Assembly (NCBI RefSeq): GCF_900115225.1
Contig: NZ_FOVR01000002.1
Span: 310,001 to 374,000, forward strand
Direction: 5' to 3'
Length of the DNA stretch: 64,000 nucleotides
From: Cohaesibacter marisflavi
GTDB lineage: Bacteria > Pseudomonadota > Alphaproteobacteria > Rhizobiales > Cohaesibacteraceae
The position numbers were made by a program, and so were the translations under genes. The notes beneath the pieces are model-generated. The model was not told the DNA's origin, searched no databases, and saw only the letters and a list, made by a program, of their open reading frames with translations. This document shows positions 17,316 through 26,405 of the stretch, piece by piece (positions within the stretch are counted from its first letter, which is position 1; every line of letters begins with the position of its first letter).

Positions 17316-17784
17316 GCATATGGATCAAGTCATCTGATTAAGCTCGACCCTATAGCGCGTGGACCTGTGATAGCCATGAACCAGATCAAAAAATAACTTT
17401 GATGGAATTAATCAGCTTGAAGAGACAAAAATCAACAGATTTGTGACGTCTTCCAGTGTTCAGTTCCGCTCAAAATGCCATTTTCACAACAGTTATGTGA
17501 AAAAATGCTGCAATTTCGGTCATTTAATTAATACATCAAATAGAAGTAATAATTACAAATATTGCCGTATTATGACGGCGAAAAGCGCATAAGAGCCATT
17601 TTGCATCCGCAGATTTACCGAAATTCGACCATTTGATTGATGTGAGTCAAATATTTTCCTTTAATAATTCACTTAAATAGATTTATTATCTCGCAGAACG
17701 TTGGCCATGCGTGGCCGGACCCTGACAATAGGCAAAAGCAATTGCGGTCTTATGGCGTTCAGGTTGGAGTATTCGGAGGAAATG
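17316..17784. promoter_or_regulatory. Divergent regulatory region between the ROK gene and fruB
   Basis: An AT-rich stretch without a credible gene. Two inverted repeats stand out: GCCGT-N6-ACGGC at 17564-17579 and ATTTGA-N10-TCAAAT at 17631-17652. Either could bind the ROK regulator or a Cra-like protein. The fruB ribosome site GGAGGA is at 17775-17780. Confidence 0.45.
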
Positions 17785-20259
17785 ATGCAGTTCAAGGAAT
17801 CGGCTATCCGTGTCGGAGGGCAGGCGCTCGACAAGAGTGACGCTATCGCGAAAGTAGGCGAACTGTTGGTCAAATCCGGCAATATCGAACCGGGTTACAT
17901 AAAGAGCATGCTCGCCCGCGAAGAAGTCGCCAATACCTATCTTGGTAATGGTATTGCAATCCCTCATGGCATCCCCAAAGATCGCGAATTGATCAAGGAA
18001 ACAGGCGTTGCCGTGCTGCAGCTGCCTGACGGTGTGATCTGGAATAATGATGAGCGGGTGCATCTGGTGGTCGGCATTGCTGCCAAATCAGACGAACATC
18101 TGACCATCCTTTCCAATCTGACCGATGTGCTGGACGATGCTGACGAAGCCAAGCGATTGGCTACCACGAAAGATGCGGGCGATATTGCGCGCCGCCTGTC
18201 CGGTGGACAGGACACCGCAGTTGATGCGCAGGACGAAGACGCCCCCGAAGAACACGAGCTGGGCTTTGAGTATGTAGTCACGAGCCCCCACGGGCTGCAT
18301 GCTCGCCCGGCGACTGCCCTTGTTGATCTATCCAAGACCTTCCAGTCCAGTATTCTGGTGCGCAACGGCAACAAGGTCGGCGACGCCAAAAGCCTGATTG
18401 GTCTGCTCAAGCTGGGTATCGACAATGGTGCGACGATCCGCATCAGTGCGGACGGGCCGGACGCGGAAAAAGCCCTCGAAGCCATTTTCAATGCCTTTGC
18501 AGAAGGGCTGGAAGATGAAGACGAAGCCGCCGCTGAAGCTGCCGCGGATCACTCTGGTTCAACAGAGGTTTCCACCTATGAAGGCGCGGCCATTGCCGGC
18601 ATTTCTGCTTCTCCGGGTATCGCTCTGGGGCCGATCTGCCAGTTGAAACGTGGACGCATCGTGGTCTCTGAAAAAGCCGAAGGGTCTAGCGACGAAGAAA
18701 GCGCACGTCTCGATCAGGCGCTCGCTACGGCCAAGGCCGAATTGACGGTACTGCATGACGATATGCTGGCCAAACAGGGAGCCGCAAAAGCCGCCATCTT
18801 TAAGGCACAAGGCGAATTTCTGGAAGATCCTGAACTGCTGGGCAAAGCCCGCGAAGGAATTGCAGCTGGCGCTAGCGCCGGATGGGCATGGAAACAGAGC
18901 TTTGAAGACCATGCTGAAGCGCTCGCTGCCATGCAGGATGAAATTCTCGCAGCACGCGCTCTGGATCTGCGCGATGTCGGACGGCGGTTGCTCAAATTGC
19001 TGGCCGACAAGGTGGAAGATGACCCCGATCTGCCAGATAGCCCGATCATCCTTGTGGCTGATGATCTGACACCATCTGACACTGCCGGGCTTGATCCCGA
19101 GCAGGTGCTGGGACTTTGCACCGCCTCTGGTGGTCCAACCTCGCACACGGCCATAATCGCCCGCAGTCTGGACATTCCCGCTGTGGTTGGCGCTGGAGAG
19201 ACATGTCTTGCGCTTAAGGATGGGGCTGCCGTCATTCTGGATGGCACATCGGGTGTTCTGGTTTCCGAGCCGACAGACAAAGACACCGACCAGGCCAAGG
19301 CCGCTCAGGAAGTTTACGCGCGTCAGGCAATCGCTGAGCAGAATGCCTGCTATCAGCCAGCCATCATGAGCGATGGCCACCGCATCGAGGTGGTCGCCAA
19401 TATTGGCAATGTAGAAGAAGCGAATGCCGCCGTGGTGGCTGGTGGGGAAGGTGTCGGGTTGCTTCGAACAGAATTCCAGTTCTTGCAGCGCGACACCGAG
19501 CCCAGCGAAGATGAGCAATATGAAGCCATCGCCGCCATGATAAAGGCCATGAACGGCCTGCCGATGATCATCCGCACGCTGGATATCGGTGGCGACAAGG
19601 ATGTTCCTTATCTTGCTACGCCGGAAGAGATGAACCCGTTCCTCGGTGTGCGCGGCATCCGCCTGTGCCTGCTGCGTGACGATATCTTCCGTACGCAACT
19701 TCGGGCCATTTTCCGGGCATCCGCCCATGGACCGATCCGCATCATGTATCCGATGATTTCATCCATGGATGAATTGCGGGTTGCCAAGACCATCACCGAA
19801 GAAGTGCGTCAGGAAGTGGGCGCTGATCCGGTAGAAATCGGCATGATGATCGAGATTCCGTCTGCCGTGATGATGGCCGAAGACTTCGCCCGTGAGGTGG
19901 ATTTCTTCTCCATCGGCACCAACGATCTAACGCAATATGCGCTTGCTATGGACCGGATGCATCCGCAATTGGCCAAAATGGCTGATGGGCTGAACCCGGC
20001 GGTTCTGCGCCTGATCCGCAAGACGGTGGAAGCCGCAGATGCTGCAGGTATCTGGGTTGGTGCCTGTGGCGGCATCGCTGGCGATCCTCTTGGAGCGCAG
20101 ATCCTGTCAGGTCTCGGCGTGCATGAGCTCAGCGTCAGCATTCCGGCCATCGCATCGGTCAAGGCCAAGATACGCCGCCTTTCCATGGCTGAGGCCAAGG
20201 CATTTGCCCAGAGGGCGCTGGCTTGCACAGAGGCATCAGAGGTTCGCGCGCTGAAATAG
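17785..20259 (+). CDS. fruB: Fructose PTS multiphosphoryl transfer protein (EIIA-HPr-EI fusion)
   Basis: An 824-residue fusion carrying every soluble step of the fructose phosphotransferase system. The EIIA(Fru) domain has H61 (GIAIPHG), HPr has H172 (SPHGLHARPA), and Enzyme I has H454 in GGPTSHTAIIARS with C761 in ACGGIAGDP. Phosphate flows from PEP through EI, HPr and EIIA to the membrane EIIB. ATG 17785 has GGAGG 5 bases upstream; the longer frame to 17701 is not supported. The alanine- and glutamate-rich linkers between domains are typical. FruK and FruA follow, giving the usual fruBKA order. Confidence 0.96.
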   Translation: MQFKESAIRVGGQALDKSDAIAKVGELLVKSGNIEPGYIKSMLAREEVANTYLGNGIAIPHGIPKDRELIKETGVAVLQLPDGVIWNNDERVHLVVGIAAKSDEHLTILSNLTDVLDDADEAKRLATTKDAGDIARRLSGGQDTAVDAQDEDAPEEHELGFEYVVTSPHGLHARPATALVDLSKTFQSSILVRNGNKVGDAKSLIGLLKLGIDNGATIRISADGPDAEKALEAIFNAFAEGLEDEDEAAAEAAADHSGSTEVSTYEGAAIAGISASPGIALGPICQLKRGRIVVSEKAEGSSDEESARLDQALATAKAELTVLHDDMLAKQGAAKAAIFKAQGEFLEDPELLGKAREGIAAGASAGWAWKQSFEDHAEALAAMQDEILAARALDLRDVGRRLLKLLADKVEDDPDLPDSPIILVADDLTPSDTAGLDPEQVLGLCTASGGPTSHTAIIARSLDIPAVVGAGETCLALKDGAAVILDGTSGVLVSEPTDKDTDQAKAAQEVYARQAIAEQNACYQPAIMSDGHRIEVVANIGNVEEANAAVVAGGEGVGLLRTEFQFLQRDTEPSEDEQYEAIAAMIKAMNGLPMIIRTLDIGGDKDVPYLATPEEMNPFLGVRGIRLCLLRDDIFRTQLRAIFRASAHGPIRIMYPMISSMDELRVAKTITEEVRQEVGADPVEIGMMIEIPSAVMMAEDFAREVDFFSIGTNDLTQYALAMDRMHPQLAKMADGLNPAVLRLIRKTVEAADAAGIWVGACGGIAGDPLGAQILSGLGVHELSVSIPAIASVKAKIRRLSMAEAKAFAQRALACTEASEVRALK

Positions 20260-20283
20260 CCCGACCCGTTGCAAAGAGAATAT

Positions 20284-20308
20284 CCCGCCAGTGTCAGTCA
20301 CCGGCGGG
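20284..20308 (+). terminator. Intercistronic hairpin between fruB and fruK
   Basis: CCCGCC (20284-20289) pairs with GGCGGG (20303-20308), with an inner GTG/CAC extension after one A-C mismatch. No U-run follows, so it is more likely an mRNA stability or processing element than a terminator. Confidence 0.45.
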
Positions 20309-20380
20309 TCCTTATCCCGAACCGAACAGACTAGCATTGTCAGCCGATATTCGGCCGACATCCGTCAGGGGAAAGACGTC

Positions 20381-21328
20381 ATGAGTGCAGGGGCAAAAAT
20401 CGCTACGGTGACCCTCAATCCGGCGATTGACCAAACCATCCAGATCCCGAACTTCGCCATGGGCGAGGTGAACCGAGTGGCCAGCGAGCAGTCCGATGCT
20501 GGCGGCAAAGGGGTCAACGTGGCCAGCTTTCTTGCCCAGTTCGGGCACAAGATTGCGGTTACCGGATTTCTGGGCAAGGACAACGCCCATCCCTTCGAGC
20601 AGCTGTTTGGTCGCTTGAATATTGATGACCGCTTTGTTCGGCTGGCAGGGGCGACCCGCGTCAACATCAAGATTGTTGATCCGGACAAACAGGAAATCAC
20701 CGATATCAACGCCCCCGGCCTCACGAATTGCGCTGAAGGTCTTGCGGCTTTGGAAGACGCGATTGATCAGTTGGCGGCCAATGGCACGGAGCAGTTTGTA
20801 CTCGCAGGCAGTCTGCCGGCCGGTTTGCCCCAGACCATCTATCGCGATCTGATCAGCCACCTCAAAGGGCTTGGCAAGGAAGTCATTCTGGACGCGAGCG
20901 GACCTTCTTTTGCTGCCGCTCTGGATGCCGGACCGGACATCATCAAGCCCAATGTGGACGAACTGTCCGAGCTGGTTGGCCGCAACCTGAAGAGCCACGA
21001 AGAGATCATCACTGCCGCGCGCGCTGTAACCGGTGGCCGGGTGGGGTTGATTGTTGTCTCCATGGGCGCTGACGGGGCCCTGTTTATCACTGAAGAAGAC
21101 GTGCTGCACGCCATGCCCAAAGGGGCCGTGGTCAAAAGCACGGTTGGCGCAGGCGACGCCATGGTCGCCGGCATTTTACACAGCCGGTCGGAAGGGCTGC
21201 CGCTTGCGGATCTTGCCCGTCTGGCAACCGGCTTTTCTCTGGGGGCTCTGGGAGAGATCGGGCCTCATTTGCCCGCGCAGGAAGTAATCAAGGCCTTCGC
21301 TGCCGATGTGGTCATAGAGAAATTGTGA
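20381..21328 (+). CDS. fruK: 1-phosphofructokinase
   Basis: A 315-residue PfkB-family kinase that turns fructose 1-phosphate, the product of FruA, into fructose 1,6-bisphosphate. The N-terminal IATVTLNPAIDQTI, the GGKGVNVA motif and the C-terminal STVGAGDAMVAG with the catalytic Asp are all present. ATG 20381 has AGGGGAA upstream; the frame extends to 20291 through the intercistronic hairpin and that part is not coding. Confidence 0.95.
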   Translation: MSAGAKIATVTLNPAIDQTIQIPNFAMGEVNRVASEQSDAGGKGVNVASFLAQFGHKIAVTGFLGKDNAHPFEQLFGRLNIDDRFVRLAGATRVNIKIVDPDKQEITDINAPGLTNCAEGLAALEDAIDQLAANGTEQFVLAGSLPAGLPQTIYRDLISHLKGLGKEVILDASGPSFAAALDAGPDIIKPNVDELSELVGRNLKSHEEIITAARAVTGGRVGLIVVSMGADGALFITEEDVLHAMPKGAVVKSTVGAGDAMVAGILHSRSEGLPLADLARLATGFSLGALGEIGPHLPAQEVIKAFAADVVIEKL

Positions 21329-21353
21329 GGTCCGAGAGGAGAAAGGAAGAGCA

Positions 21354-23147
21354 ATGGCAACAATTGTAGCTGTGTCCGCCAGTGCGGAAAGCCGGGCACA
21401 TACCCTGATGGCGGCCGAAGCCTTGCGCAAGGTTGCCAGTGATCAAGGACATGACGTTCTGGTGGAATGTCGCGCTCCTGATGAAATTACCTCGCCTCTG
21501 AAGGAAGAGGAAATCGCCAAGGCGGATCTGGTGATCCTGGCGATTGACGAAGAAATCGATCAGACCCCCTTCACGGGTCTGACCATTTACAAGACAACCA
21601 CGAGCCTGGCCATTCGGGATACAGCTGGAGTATTGGCCAAGGCTTTCAAAGCTGCGGGGCTACCCGAGCAAACAAGTTGTGACCAGCATAAGGAGGAAGC
21701 CGTGTCCACATCTGATGAGTCCAAGAAGCGCATTGTCGCTGTCACGTCCTGCCCAACGGGCATCGCTCACACCTTCATGGCCGCCGATGCCCTGAAGAAA
21801 AAGGCGACCGCCGCAGGTCACGAAATCAAGGTTGAAACCCAAGGCTCTGTCGGGGCCAAGGATCAGCTGACCCCTGAAGATATTGCTGCAGCCGATGTGG
21901 TGATCATCTCCGCTGATACCCATGTGGATGAAAGCCGCTTTGCTGGCAAGCCGATCTATCGCTCATCCGTTGGCGCTGCCGTGAAAGACGCCGCTGGCGT
22001 GATCGCCTCTGCATTCAGCGAAGCCGAAACAGCCGCTCCGGCAGCCGGTGCAGGCGCTCAGGGTGGCGAGAAAATGCAGTCACTTGAAGAGGCCAAGGCT
22101 GCCCTTAAGGCCAGCCGGTCCGGCCCATACAAGCATCTGCTGACAGGCGTATCCTATATGTTGCCGGTGGTTGTGGCCGGTGGTCTGTTGATCGCCCTGT
22201 CCTTCGTCTTCGGCATTGAGGCCTTCAAGGAAGAAGGCACATTGGCTGCGGCCCTGATGACCATTGGTGGCGGCGCTGCTTTCAAACTGATGGTTCCGGT
22301 TCTTGCCGGTTTCATGGCCTATTCCATTGCCGACCGCCCCGGCCTTACGCCAGGCCTCATCGGTGGCCTTTTGGCCGTCAATCTTGGCGCCGGTTTCCTT
22401 GGCGGCATTCTGGCCGGTTTCCTTGCCGGTTATGTAGCCCTGTGGCTACGTGACAATATCAAGCTGCCCCAGTCCCTTGAGGGTTTGATGCCGGTGCTTG
22501 TGTTGCCGTTGCTGTCGACTGCGATTGTCGGTCTCTTGATGGTCTATGTGATCGGTGAACCGGTTCGCTACATCAACGAAAGCCTGACGGCCATGCTACA
22601 GAGCATGAACCAGACCAACGCCGTTATCCTTGGTCTCGTGCTGGGTGCCATGATGGCCTTTGACATGGGTGGTCCTGTCAACAAGGCGGCTTATGCCTTC
22701 TCCGTTGGCCTTCTGACCAGCGATACCTTCGGCCCGATGGCTGCGGTTATGGCTGCTGGCATGACGCCTCCGCTTGGTCTGTCCATCGCAACCTTCATCG
22801 CCAAAAACCGCTTCACGAAAGAAGAGCATGAGGCCGGTAAGGCAGCCTTCGTTCTGGGCCTGTCCTTCATCACCGAAGGCGCGATCCCTTACGCAGCCAA
22901 AGACCCTCTGCGTGTGATCCCGTCCATCATGGTTGGGTCCGCTCTGACCGGTGCGCTGTCCATGTATTTCGGTTGCGGTTTGCGCGCGCCTCATGGAGGT
23001 GCCTTCGTGCTGGCCATTCCGAATGCAGTTAGCAACCTGCCTATGTATATCCTGTCCATCCTCATCGGCACCGCCGTTACCACAGCGCTTCTGGTTATCC
23101 TCAAGCGCCCGGTGAATGAGGTGCCTCAGACAGTGGCTGCCGAATAA
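21354..23147 (+). CDS. fruA: Fructose PTS permease EIIB'BC
   Basis: A 597-residue membrane permease. The N-terminal IIB' copy (1-100) has SASAESRAHT where the active domain has a Cys, so it cannot be phosphorylated, as known for this family. The true IIB domain carries C133 in TSCPTGIAHTF. The IIC domain (about 255-585) has the hydrophobic segments and the GGPVNKAAY motif. It imports fructose as fructose 1-phosphate. GAGGAGAAAGG precedes the start. Two strong hairpins follow and end the operon. Confidence 0.96.
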   Translation: MATIVAVSASAESRAHTLMAAEALRKVASDQGHDVLVECRAPDEITSPLKEEEIAKADLVILAIDEEIDQTPFTGLTIYKTTTSLAIRDTAGVLAKAFKAAGLPEQTSCDQHKEEAVSTSDESKKRIVAVTSCPTGIAHTFMAADALKKKATAAGHEIKVETQGSVGAKDQLTPEDIAAADVVIISADTHVDESRFAGKPIYRSSVGAAVKDAAGVIASAFSEAETAAPAAGAGAQGGEKMQSLEEAKAALKASRSGPYKHLLTGVSYMLPVVVAGGLLIALSFVFGIEAFKEEGTLAAALMTIGGGAAFKLMVPVLAGFMAYSIADRPGLTPGLIGGLLAVNLGAGFLGGILAGFLAGYVALWLRDNIKLPQSLEGLMPVLVLPLLSTAIVGLLMVYVIGEPVRYINESLTAMLQSMNQTNAVILGLVLGAMMAFDMGGPVNKAAYAFSVGLLTSDTFGPMAAVMAAGMTPPLGLSIATFIAKNRFTKEEHEAGKAAFVLGLSFITEGAIPYAAKDPLRVIPSIMVGSALTGALSMYFGCGLRAPHGGAFVLAIPNAVSNLPMYILSILIGTAVTTALLVILKRPVNEVPQTVAAE

Positions 23148-23154
23148 GAAAAGA

Positions 23155-23198
23155 GATGCCGGATCCTCACAAAAGTCCCCCTCTACTGATCCGGCATC
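23155..23198 (+). repeat. Long inverted repeat after fruA
   Basis: GATGCCGGATC (23155-23165) and GATCCGGCATC (23188-23198) are perfectly complementary over 11 bases with a 22-base loop. No U-run follows; it lies just before a classic terminator and probably protects the transcript end. Confidence 0.6.
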
Positions 23199-23213
23199 AA
23201 TAGTATCAGACTG

Positions 23214-23241
23214 GCACGCCCGTATCTCGGGCGTGCTTTTT
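23214..23241 (+). terminator. Rho-independent terminator of the fruBKA operon
   Basis: GCACGCCCG (23214-23222), loop TATCT, CGGGCGTGC (23228-23236), then TTTTT. A textbook intrinsic terminator. Confidence 0.9.
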
Positions 23242-23360
23242 GTTTGTCCCGCGTGGTTCCTGAAAAATGGCAAGCTTGTCTCATCCCCACAGGGCGCCTT
23301 ATAGTCAGTCTGCCGGGACATGGTTCCCTCTCGCACCGGATATTGAGAAAGGCATTTTTG

Positions 23361-24221
23361 ATGACATCGACGCAAAAACCCCTAATTGGTCCCAAAACCC
23401 GCCTGTGCATGTCGCTGTCTGCCCGACCCAGCCCGTTCGGCACGCGCTTTCATAACAAGATGTATGAAGAACTAGGACTTGATTTCGTCTACAAAGCCTT
23501 CTCGACAACAGACCTGCCAGCTGCCATCGGTGGCGTGCGTGCGCTCGGCATCCGGGGCTGCGCCATCTCCATGCCCTTCAAGGAAGACGTGATCCCTCTG
23601 CTTGATGCATTGGAGGATTCCGCCAGTGCTATTGATAGCGTCAATACCATCGTCAATGATGATGGGCACTTGACCGGCTACAACACCGATTATATCGCCA
23701 TCTATGATCTTCTCGCCGCAGCAAAGATTGATCCGTCAACGCCGTTTCTTCTGCGCGGGTCAGGTGGAATGGCAAAGGCGGTGGCAGCAGCCCTTAAGAA
23801 TAGTGGCCATGAGAAAGGCACCATCGTTGCGCGCAACGAAAAGACCGGCCCTGCGCTTGCCGATCTTTATGGCTTTGACTGGGCTCCGACGACAGACGGC
23901 CTGACAGCGCCGCTCATCATCAATGTGACCCCCATGGGCATGCAGGGGCCAGAAGCTGAAATGCTGGCCTTTGACGAAGAGATCATCAAGGCATCCGACT
24001 ATGTATTTGACGTGGTGGCTATGCCCGCTGAAACACCCCTGATGCAGACCGCAGAAAAGCATGGCAAGACATGCATATCCGGTGCAGAGGTCATCGTGTT
24101 GCAGGCCGTTGAACAGTTCGAACTTTATACCGGCATCCGCCCGGAACGTGCCCTGATTGAAAAAGCCTCGGCATTTTCCCATGCGGTTGCCAGAGAAGAG
24201 CGACTTCAAAGCCTCAAATAG
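23361..24221 (+). CDS. Shikimate dehydrogenase-like protein (AroE/SdhL family)
   Basis: A 286-residue NAD(P)-dependent dehydrogenase of the shikimate/quinate family, closer in style to the SdhL/HI0607 group than to housekeeping AroE. The substrate-domain motif ISMPFKED holds the catalytic Lys, GYNTDY the catalytic Asp, and RGSGGMAKAV is the nucleotide-binding loop (a change from the usual GAGGAA). ATG 23361 has AGAAAGG upstream; the frame is open back to 23244 but that part overlaps the fruA terminator region. It stands alone between the fru operon and a GntR regulator. True substrate may be a shikimate relative. Confidence 0.85.
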   Translation: MTSTQKPLIGPKTRLCMSLSARPSPFGTRFHNKMYEELGLDFVYKAFSTTDLPAAIGGVRALGIRGCAISMPFKEDVIPLLDALEDSASAIDSVNTIVNDDGHLTGYNTDYIAIYDLLAAAKIDPSTPFLLRGSGGMAKAVAAALKNSGHEKGTIVARNEKTGPALADLYGFDWAPTTDGLTAPLIINVTPMGMQGPEAEMLAFDEEIIKASDYVFDVVAMPAETPLMQTAEKHGKTCISGAEVIVLQAVEQFELYTGIRPERALIEKASAFSHAVAREERLQSLK

Positions 24222-24633
24222 GTCGCTTTGCTCCATTGTCATGCACCAGAGAGCTGGGCTAGCTTCTTAGCCAGCAGTAACACGGCTTGGCTTGGCGTAG
24301 CTTTCGGTGAAAGTGATACAATTATATGATGCTAATGTGAGCACATCCATGCGCATTTTTCGCATCACTGCGAAGGGGTGCTGAAAAATCCGCGATGGCA
24401 CCCGGAAACGCAAGTGGTGAGAAATTTAGCAGTTTATGCTATTTGAAACTGGCAGAAACAAGCCATATAAGAGTGGCCTTTGCGATCATGCGCATGAATG
24501 GAAGTAAAGGGCAGGGGCATGATTGGTTGCGTCATGCCCTTCTCAAGACCCGAGGCTAAGGAGATGAGAGAAATCCTGGCAGAACTATTTGAGATCTTGT
24601 CGGTAAAACCATAGCTTGCATCTGGCTGGTGTG
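24222..24633. other. Intergenic region with several hairpins
   Basis: No credible gene. A bulged hairpin GCTGG(G)CTA/TAGCCAGC lies at 24253-24275 right after the shikimate-dehydrogenase-like gene and may be its weak terminator. GGGTGC/GCACCC pairs at 24376-24403. A perfect stem of about 10 pairs lies at 24513-24541 (GGGCATGA with TCATGCCC). None has a strong U-run. Confidence 0.4.
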
Positions 24634-24650
24634 TGGTATACTTGATACCA
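24634..24650 (+). promoter_or_regulatory. Palindromic GntR-type operator overlapping a -10 box
   Basis: TGGTATACTTGATACCA is a near-perfect dyad (arms TGGTAT and ATACCA, 5-base centre). Its TATACT (24637-24642) reads as a -10 hexamer, with TTGCAT at 24616-24621 as a possible -35 at a short 15-base spacing. TGGT/ACCA half-sites fit FCD-type GntR regulators, so autorepression of the following gene is likely. Confidence 0.5.
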
Positions 24651-24706
24651 ACGATAGAATCGGAATTCTCAATTTAGAAAAACTCTTGAAACTGAGTGGA
24701 ACACAA

Positions 24707-25381
24707 TTGGAAGAAATCGAAAGGCCGCCGTCCCTATCCGATATTGCGACGGAAAAACTAAGAGCCGCTATCAGTGAGGGCGAGTTCGCTCTCGGTGAAG
24801 CCTTGTCGGAGCAAAAGCTTGCTGATCGGTTGAATATCAGCAAAACACCTATCCGCCATGCCTTGGCTCAGATGAAAGTGGAAGGTCTGGTCGATGTGAT
24901 CCCTCAAAAGGGCACTTTTGTTTTCACCTTGAGTGGAACCGATCTGGAGCGCTTTTCCGAATATCGCTACATTTTGGAAACAGCTGCCTTGCGTTTGGCT
25001 TTTGAACGCAACCGTGATGGCCTCGTTGCCGAATTGGCCAGCATCTGGGAGAAGATGGAAGAAGCCAAGAGAATAGACAAGCGCTCTCACTATCTCGATC
25101 TTGATGTGCAGTTCCACAGAGCCATGTTCGAGCTTTGTGACAATCAGTATCTCTCGGATAGCTATCGCCTGATTGAAGCCAAGGTTTCAGCAATCCGCAC
25201 CTATCTGGGGCGAGACCGCATCCAGACCACCAAAAGTTTTGAAGAACACGGCGAAATGATCGAAGTTCTGCGCGAAGGCAAGATCGAAGCAGCTATCAGC
25301 ATTCTTGATTTCCATATCGGACGCTATCACCGCACTTTCAGTCGAGATGTTTCCGATATCACTCAATCAAAGGCTGTTTGA
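24707..25381 (+). CDS. GntR-family transcriptional regulator, FCD subfamily
   Basis: About 224 residues: an N-terminal winged helix (KLADRLNISKTPIRHALAQM as the HTH, then GLVDVIPQKGTFV) and a C-terminal FCD domain with metal-binding residues (D-x3-H in DLDVQFHRAMFEL, and H near HGEMIEVL and FHIGRYH). The frame opens with GTG 24629, but that codon sits on top of a probable operator and -10 box; TTG 24707 with GAGTGGA just upstream gives a natural N-terminus (EEIERPPSLSDIATEKL). The start is therefore uncertain between 24629, 24686 and 24707. Ligands of this group are usually small organic or sugar acids. Confidence 0.85.
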   Translation: MEEIERPPSLSDIATEKLRAAISEGEFALGEALSEQKLADRLNISKTPIRHALAQMKVEGLVDVIPQKGTFVFTLSGTDLERFSEYRYILETAALRLAFERNRDGLVAELASIWEKMEEAKRIDKRSHYLDLDVQFHRAMFELCDNQYLSDSYRLIEAKVSAIRTYLGRDRIQTTKSFEEHGEMIEVLREGKIEAAISILDFHIGRYHRTFSRDVSDITQSKAV

Positions 25382-25416
25382 GCGCTTGGTGTTTTGTCGA
25401 GATTTCCAGATAAAGA

Positions 25417-25455
25417 AAAGGCCGTTCCCAACCCTTGAGAACGGCCTTTCTTTTT
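25417..25455. terminator. Bidirectional rho-independent terminator
   Basis: AAAGGCCGTTC (25417-25427) pairs perfectly with GAACGGCCTTT (25439-25449), followed by CTTTTT on plus and an A/T-rich CTTTTC tract on minus. It serves the convergent GntR and hydratase-like genes. Confidence 0.85.
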
Positions 25456-25517
25456 GATCGCGTTGGTCAATATGTCATGCATATCACCCAACGCTATGGT
25501 GGGCCATCAAGGCGCGC

Positions 25518-26297
25518 TTATGCAGCGTCGTAACCGGTTTTGAAGGCCAGCTCGACCTTGCCATCATAATAGATCTTGATGTCGGCATTTTCTTCAAGCG
25601 GTTTGCAAGGAATGATACCGCCGGTAGAAATCCACTGACCGGCTTTTGGACGGAAGCCGTATTTCACGGCAACAACGATGAAATCACGGGCAACTTCATC
25701 GGCAGGGCCAACCAGATCAGACGTGGTTCCCTCTGCGATGACGGTACCGTTTTGTTCGGTTTTCATGACTTCGCCATTCCATTTGGTGTCAGCTGTATAA
25801 GCATGTTCAGGGCCAAGCACCAAGCAGCCGGAGCCACAACGGTCGGAGACGATAGCCGGAACACCAAAGTCGCCGCCATTGGTGAGGGCTCCCGATGGCA
25901 TTTCGGAGCTGACGCACCAGACATCAAACAGATCGGCAAGAGGAGCCGCAGCCACTGCATCCATGCCTTTTTCAAGATAGCTTTCTGCTTTGGCTGAAAT
26001 GCGCAGGGCAATTTCACCTTCGGACGTGATGCTCAGGGTCTTGAAGCCCGGTACCAGTTTATCAGCCGCTACGATTTCCTTTTCATGCATGGGCGCAAAG
26101 AAAATTTCGTCGATGCCAAGGGCCTTCTGGGCCGGAGGGGTAGAGCCACCCACTTTCCAGGCTGCGCCATAGCCAGCGTCTTTTTCAACGACAGATTTAA
26201 CACGGGCATAAGCTTCCGGCAGGGAAGCTGGCATCATTTCGGCCGTAAGAGTTACGGTTTCAAGCGGAGTGATTACAGTGCGAACGTAAGCGGACAT
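25518..26297 (-). CDS. FAH-superfamily / 2-keto-4-pentenoate hydratase-like protein
   Basis: A 259-residue protein resembling the fumarylacetoacetase C-terminal / 2-oxopent-4-enoate hydratase fold: KWNGEVMKTEQNG..IAEGTT corresponds to the ligand-binding strand, and KAGQWISTGGIIPCKPL to the conserved 'GDIVLTG' region. Some metal-ligand positions are not obvious, so the call is by overall pattern. AGGAT lies 7 bases before ATG. It lies downstream of kdgK on the same strand, inside a sugar-acid cluster, where FAH-type enzymes dehydrate or cleave 2-keto-3-deoxy acids. It may act on a diketo-deoxy acid made by the cluster's dehydrogenases. Confidence 0.65.
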   Translation of the reverse strand: MSAYVRTVITPLETVTLTAEMMPASLPEAYARVKSVVEKDAGYGAAWKVGGSTPPAQKALGIDEIFFAPMHEKEIVAADKLVPGFKTLSITSEGEIALRISAKAESYLEKGMDAVAAAPLADLFDVWCVSSEMPSGALTNGGDFGVPAIVSDRCGSGCLVLGPEHAYTADTKWNGEVMKTEQNGTVIAEGTTSDLVGPADEVARDFIVVAVKYGFRPKAGQWISTGGIIPCKPLEENADIKIYYDGKVELAFKTGYDAA

Positions 26298-26370
26298 GGT
26301 TTTATCCTGTTGTGAGATAGAATATGAGCCGCATATCCTGCTTTGGATTCTGCGGTGTTCAGCGTACGGA

Positions 26371-26395
26371 CTGGTCCGGCGCAGGGCCGAACCAG
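26371..26395 (-). repeat. Hairpin between kdgK and the hydratase-like gene
   Basis: CTGGT and ACCAG flank CGGC/GCCG with one mismatch and a 5-base loop. There is no U-run; it may tune relative expression of the two genes. Confidence 0.4.
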
Positions 26396-26405
26396 AAGGA
26401 TTGTG

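Noticed and set aside
17632-17651. TTTGATTGATGTGAGTCAAA as an FNR box
   Set aside because: FNR sites need TTGAT-N4-ATCAA; the spacing here is wrong and the inner bases do not match.
18559-19728. A 389-residue minus-strand frame inside fruB
   Set aside because: It lies entirely within the Enzyme I domain, whose catalytic motifs are intact, and has no recognisable features.
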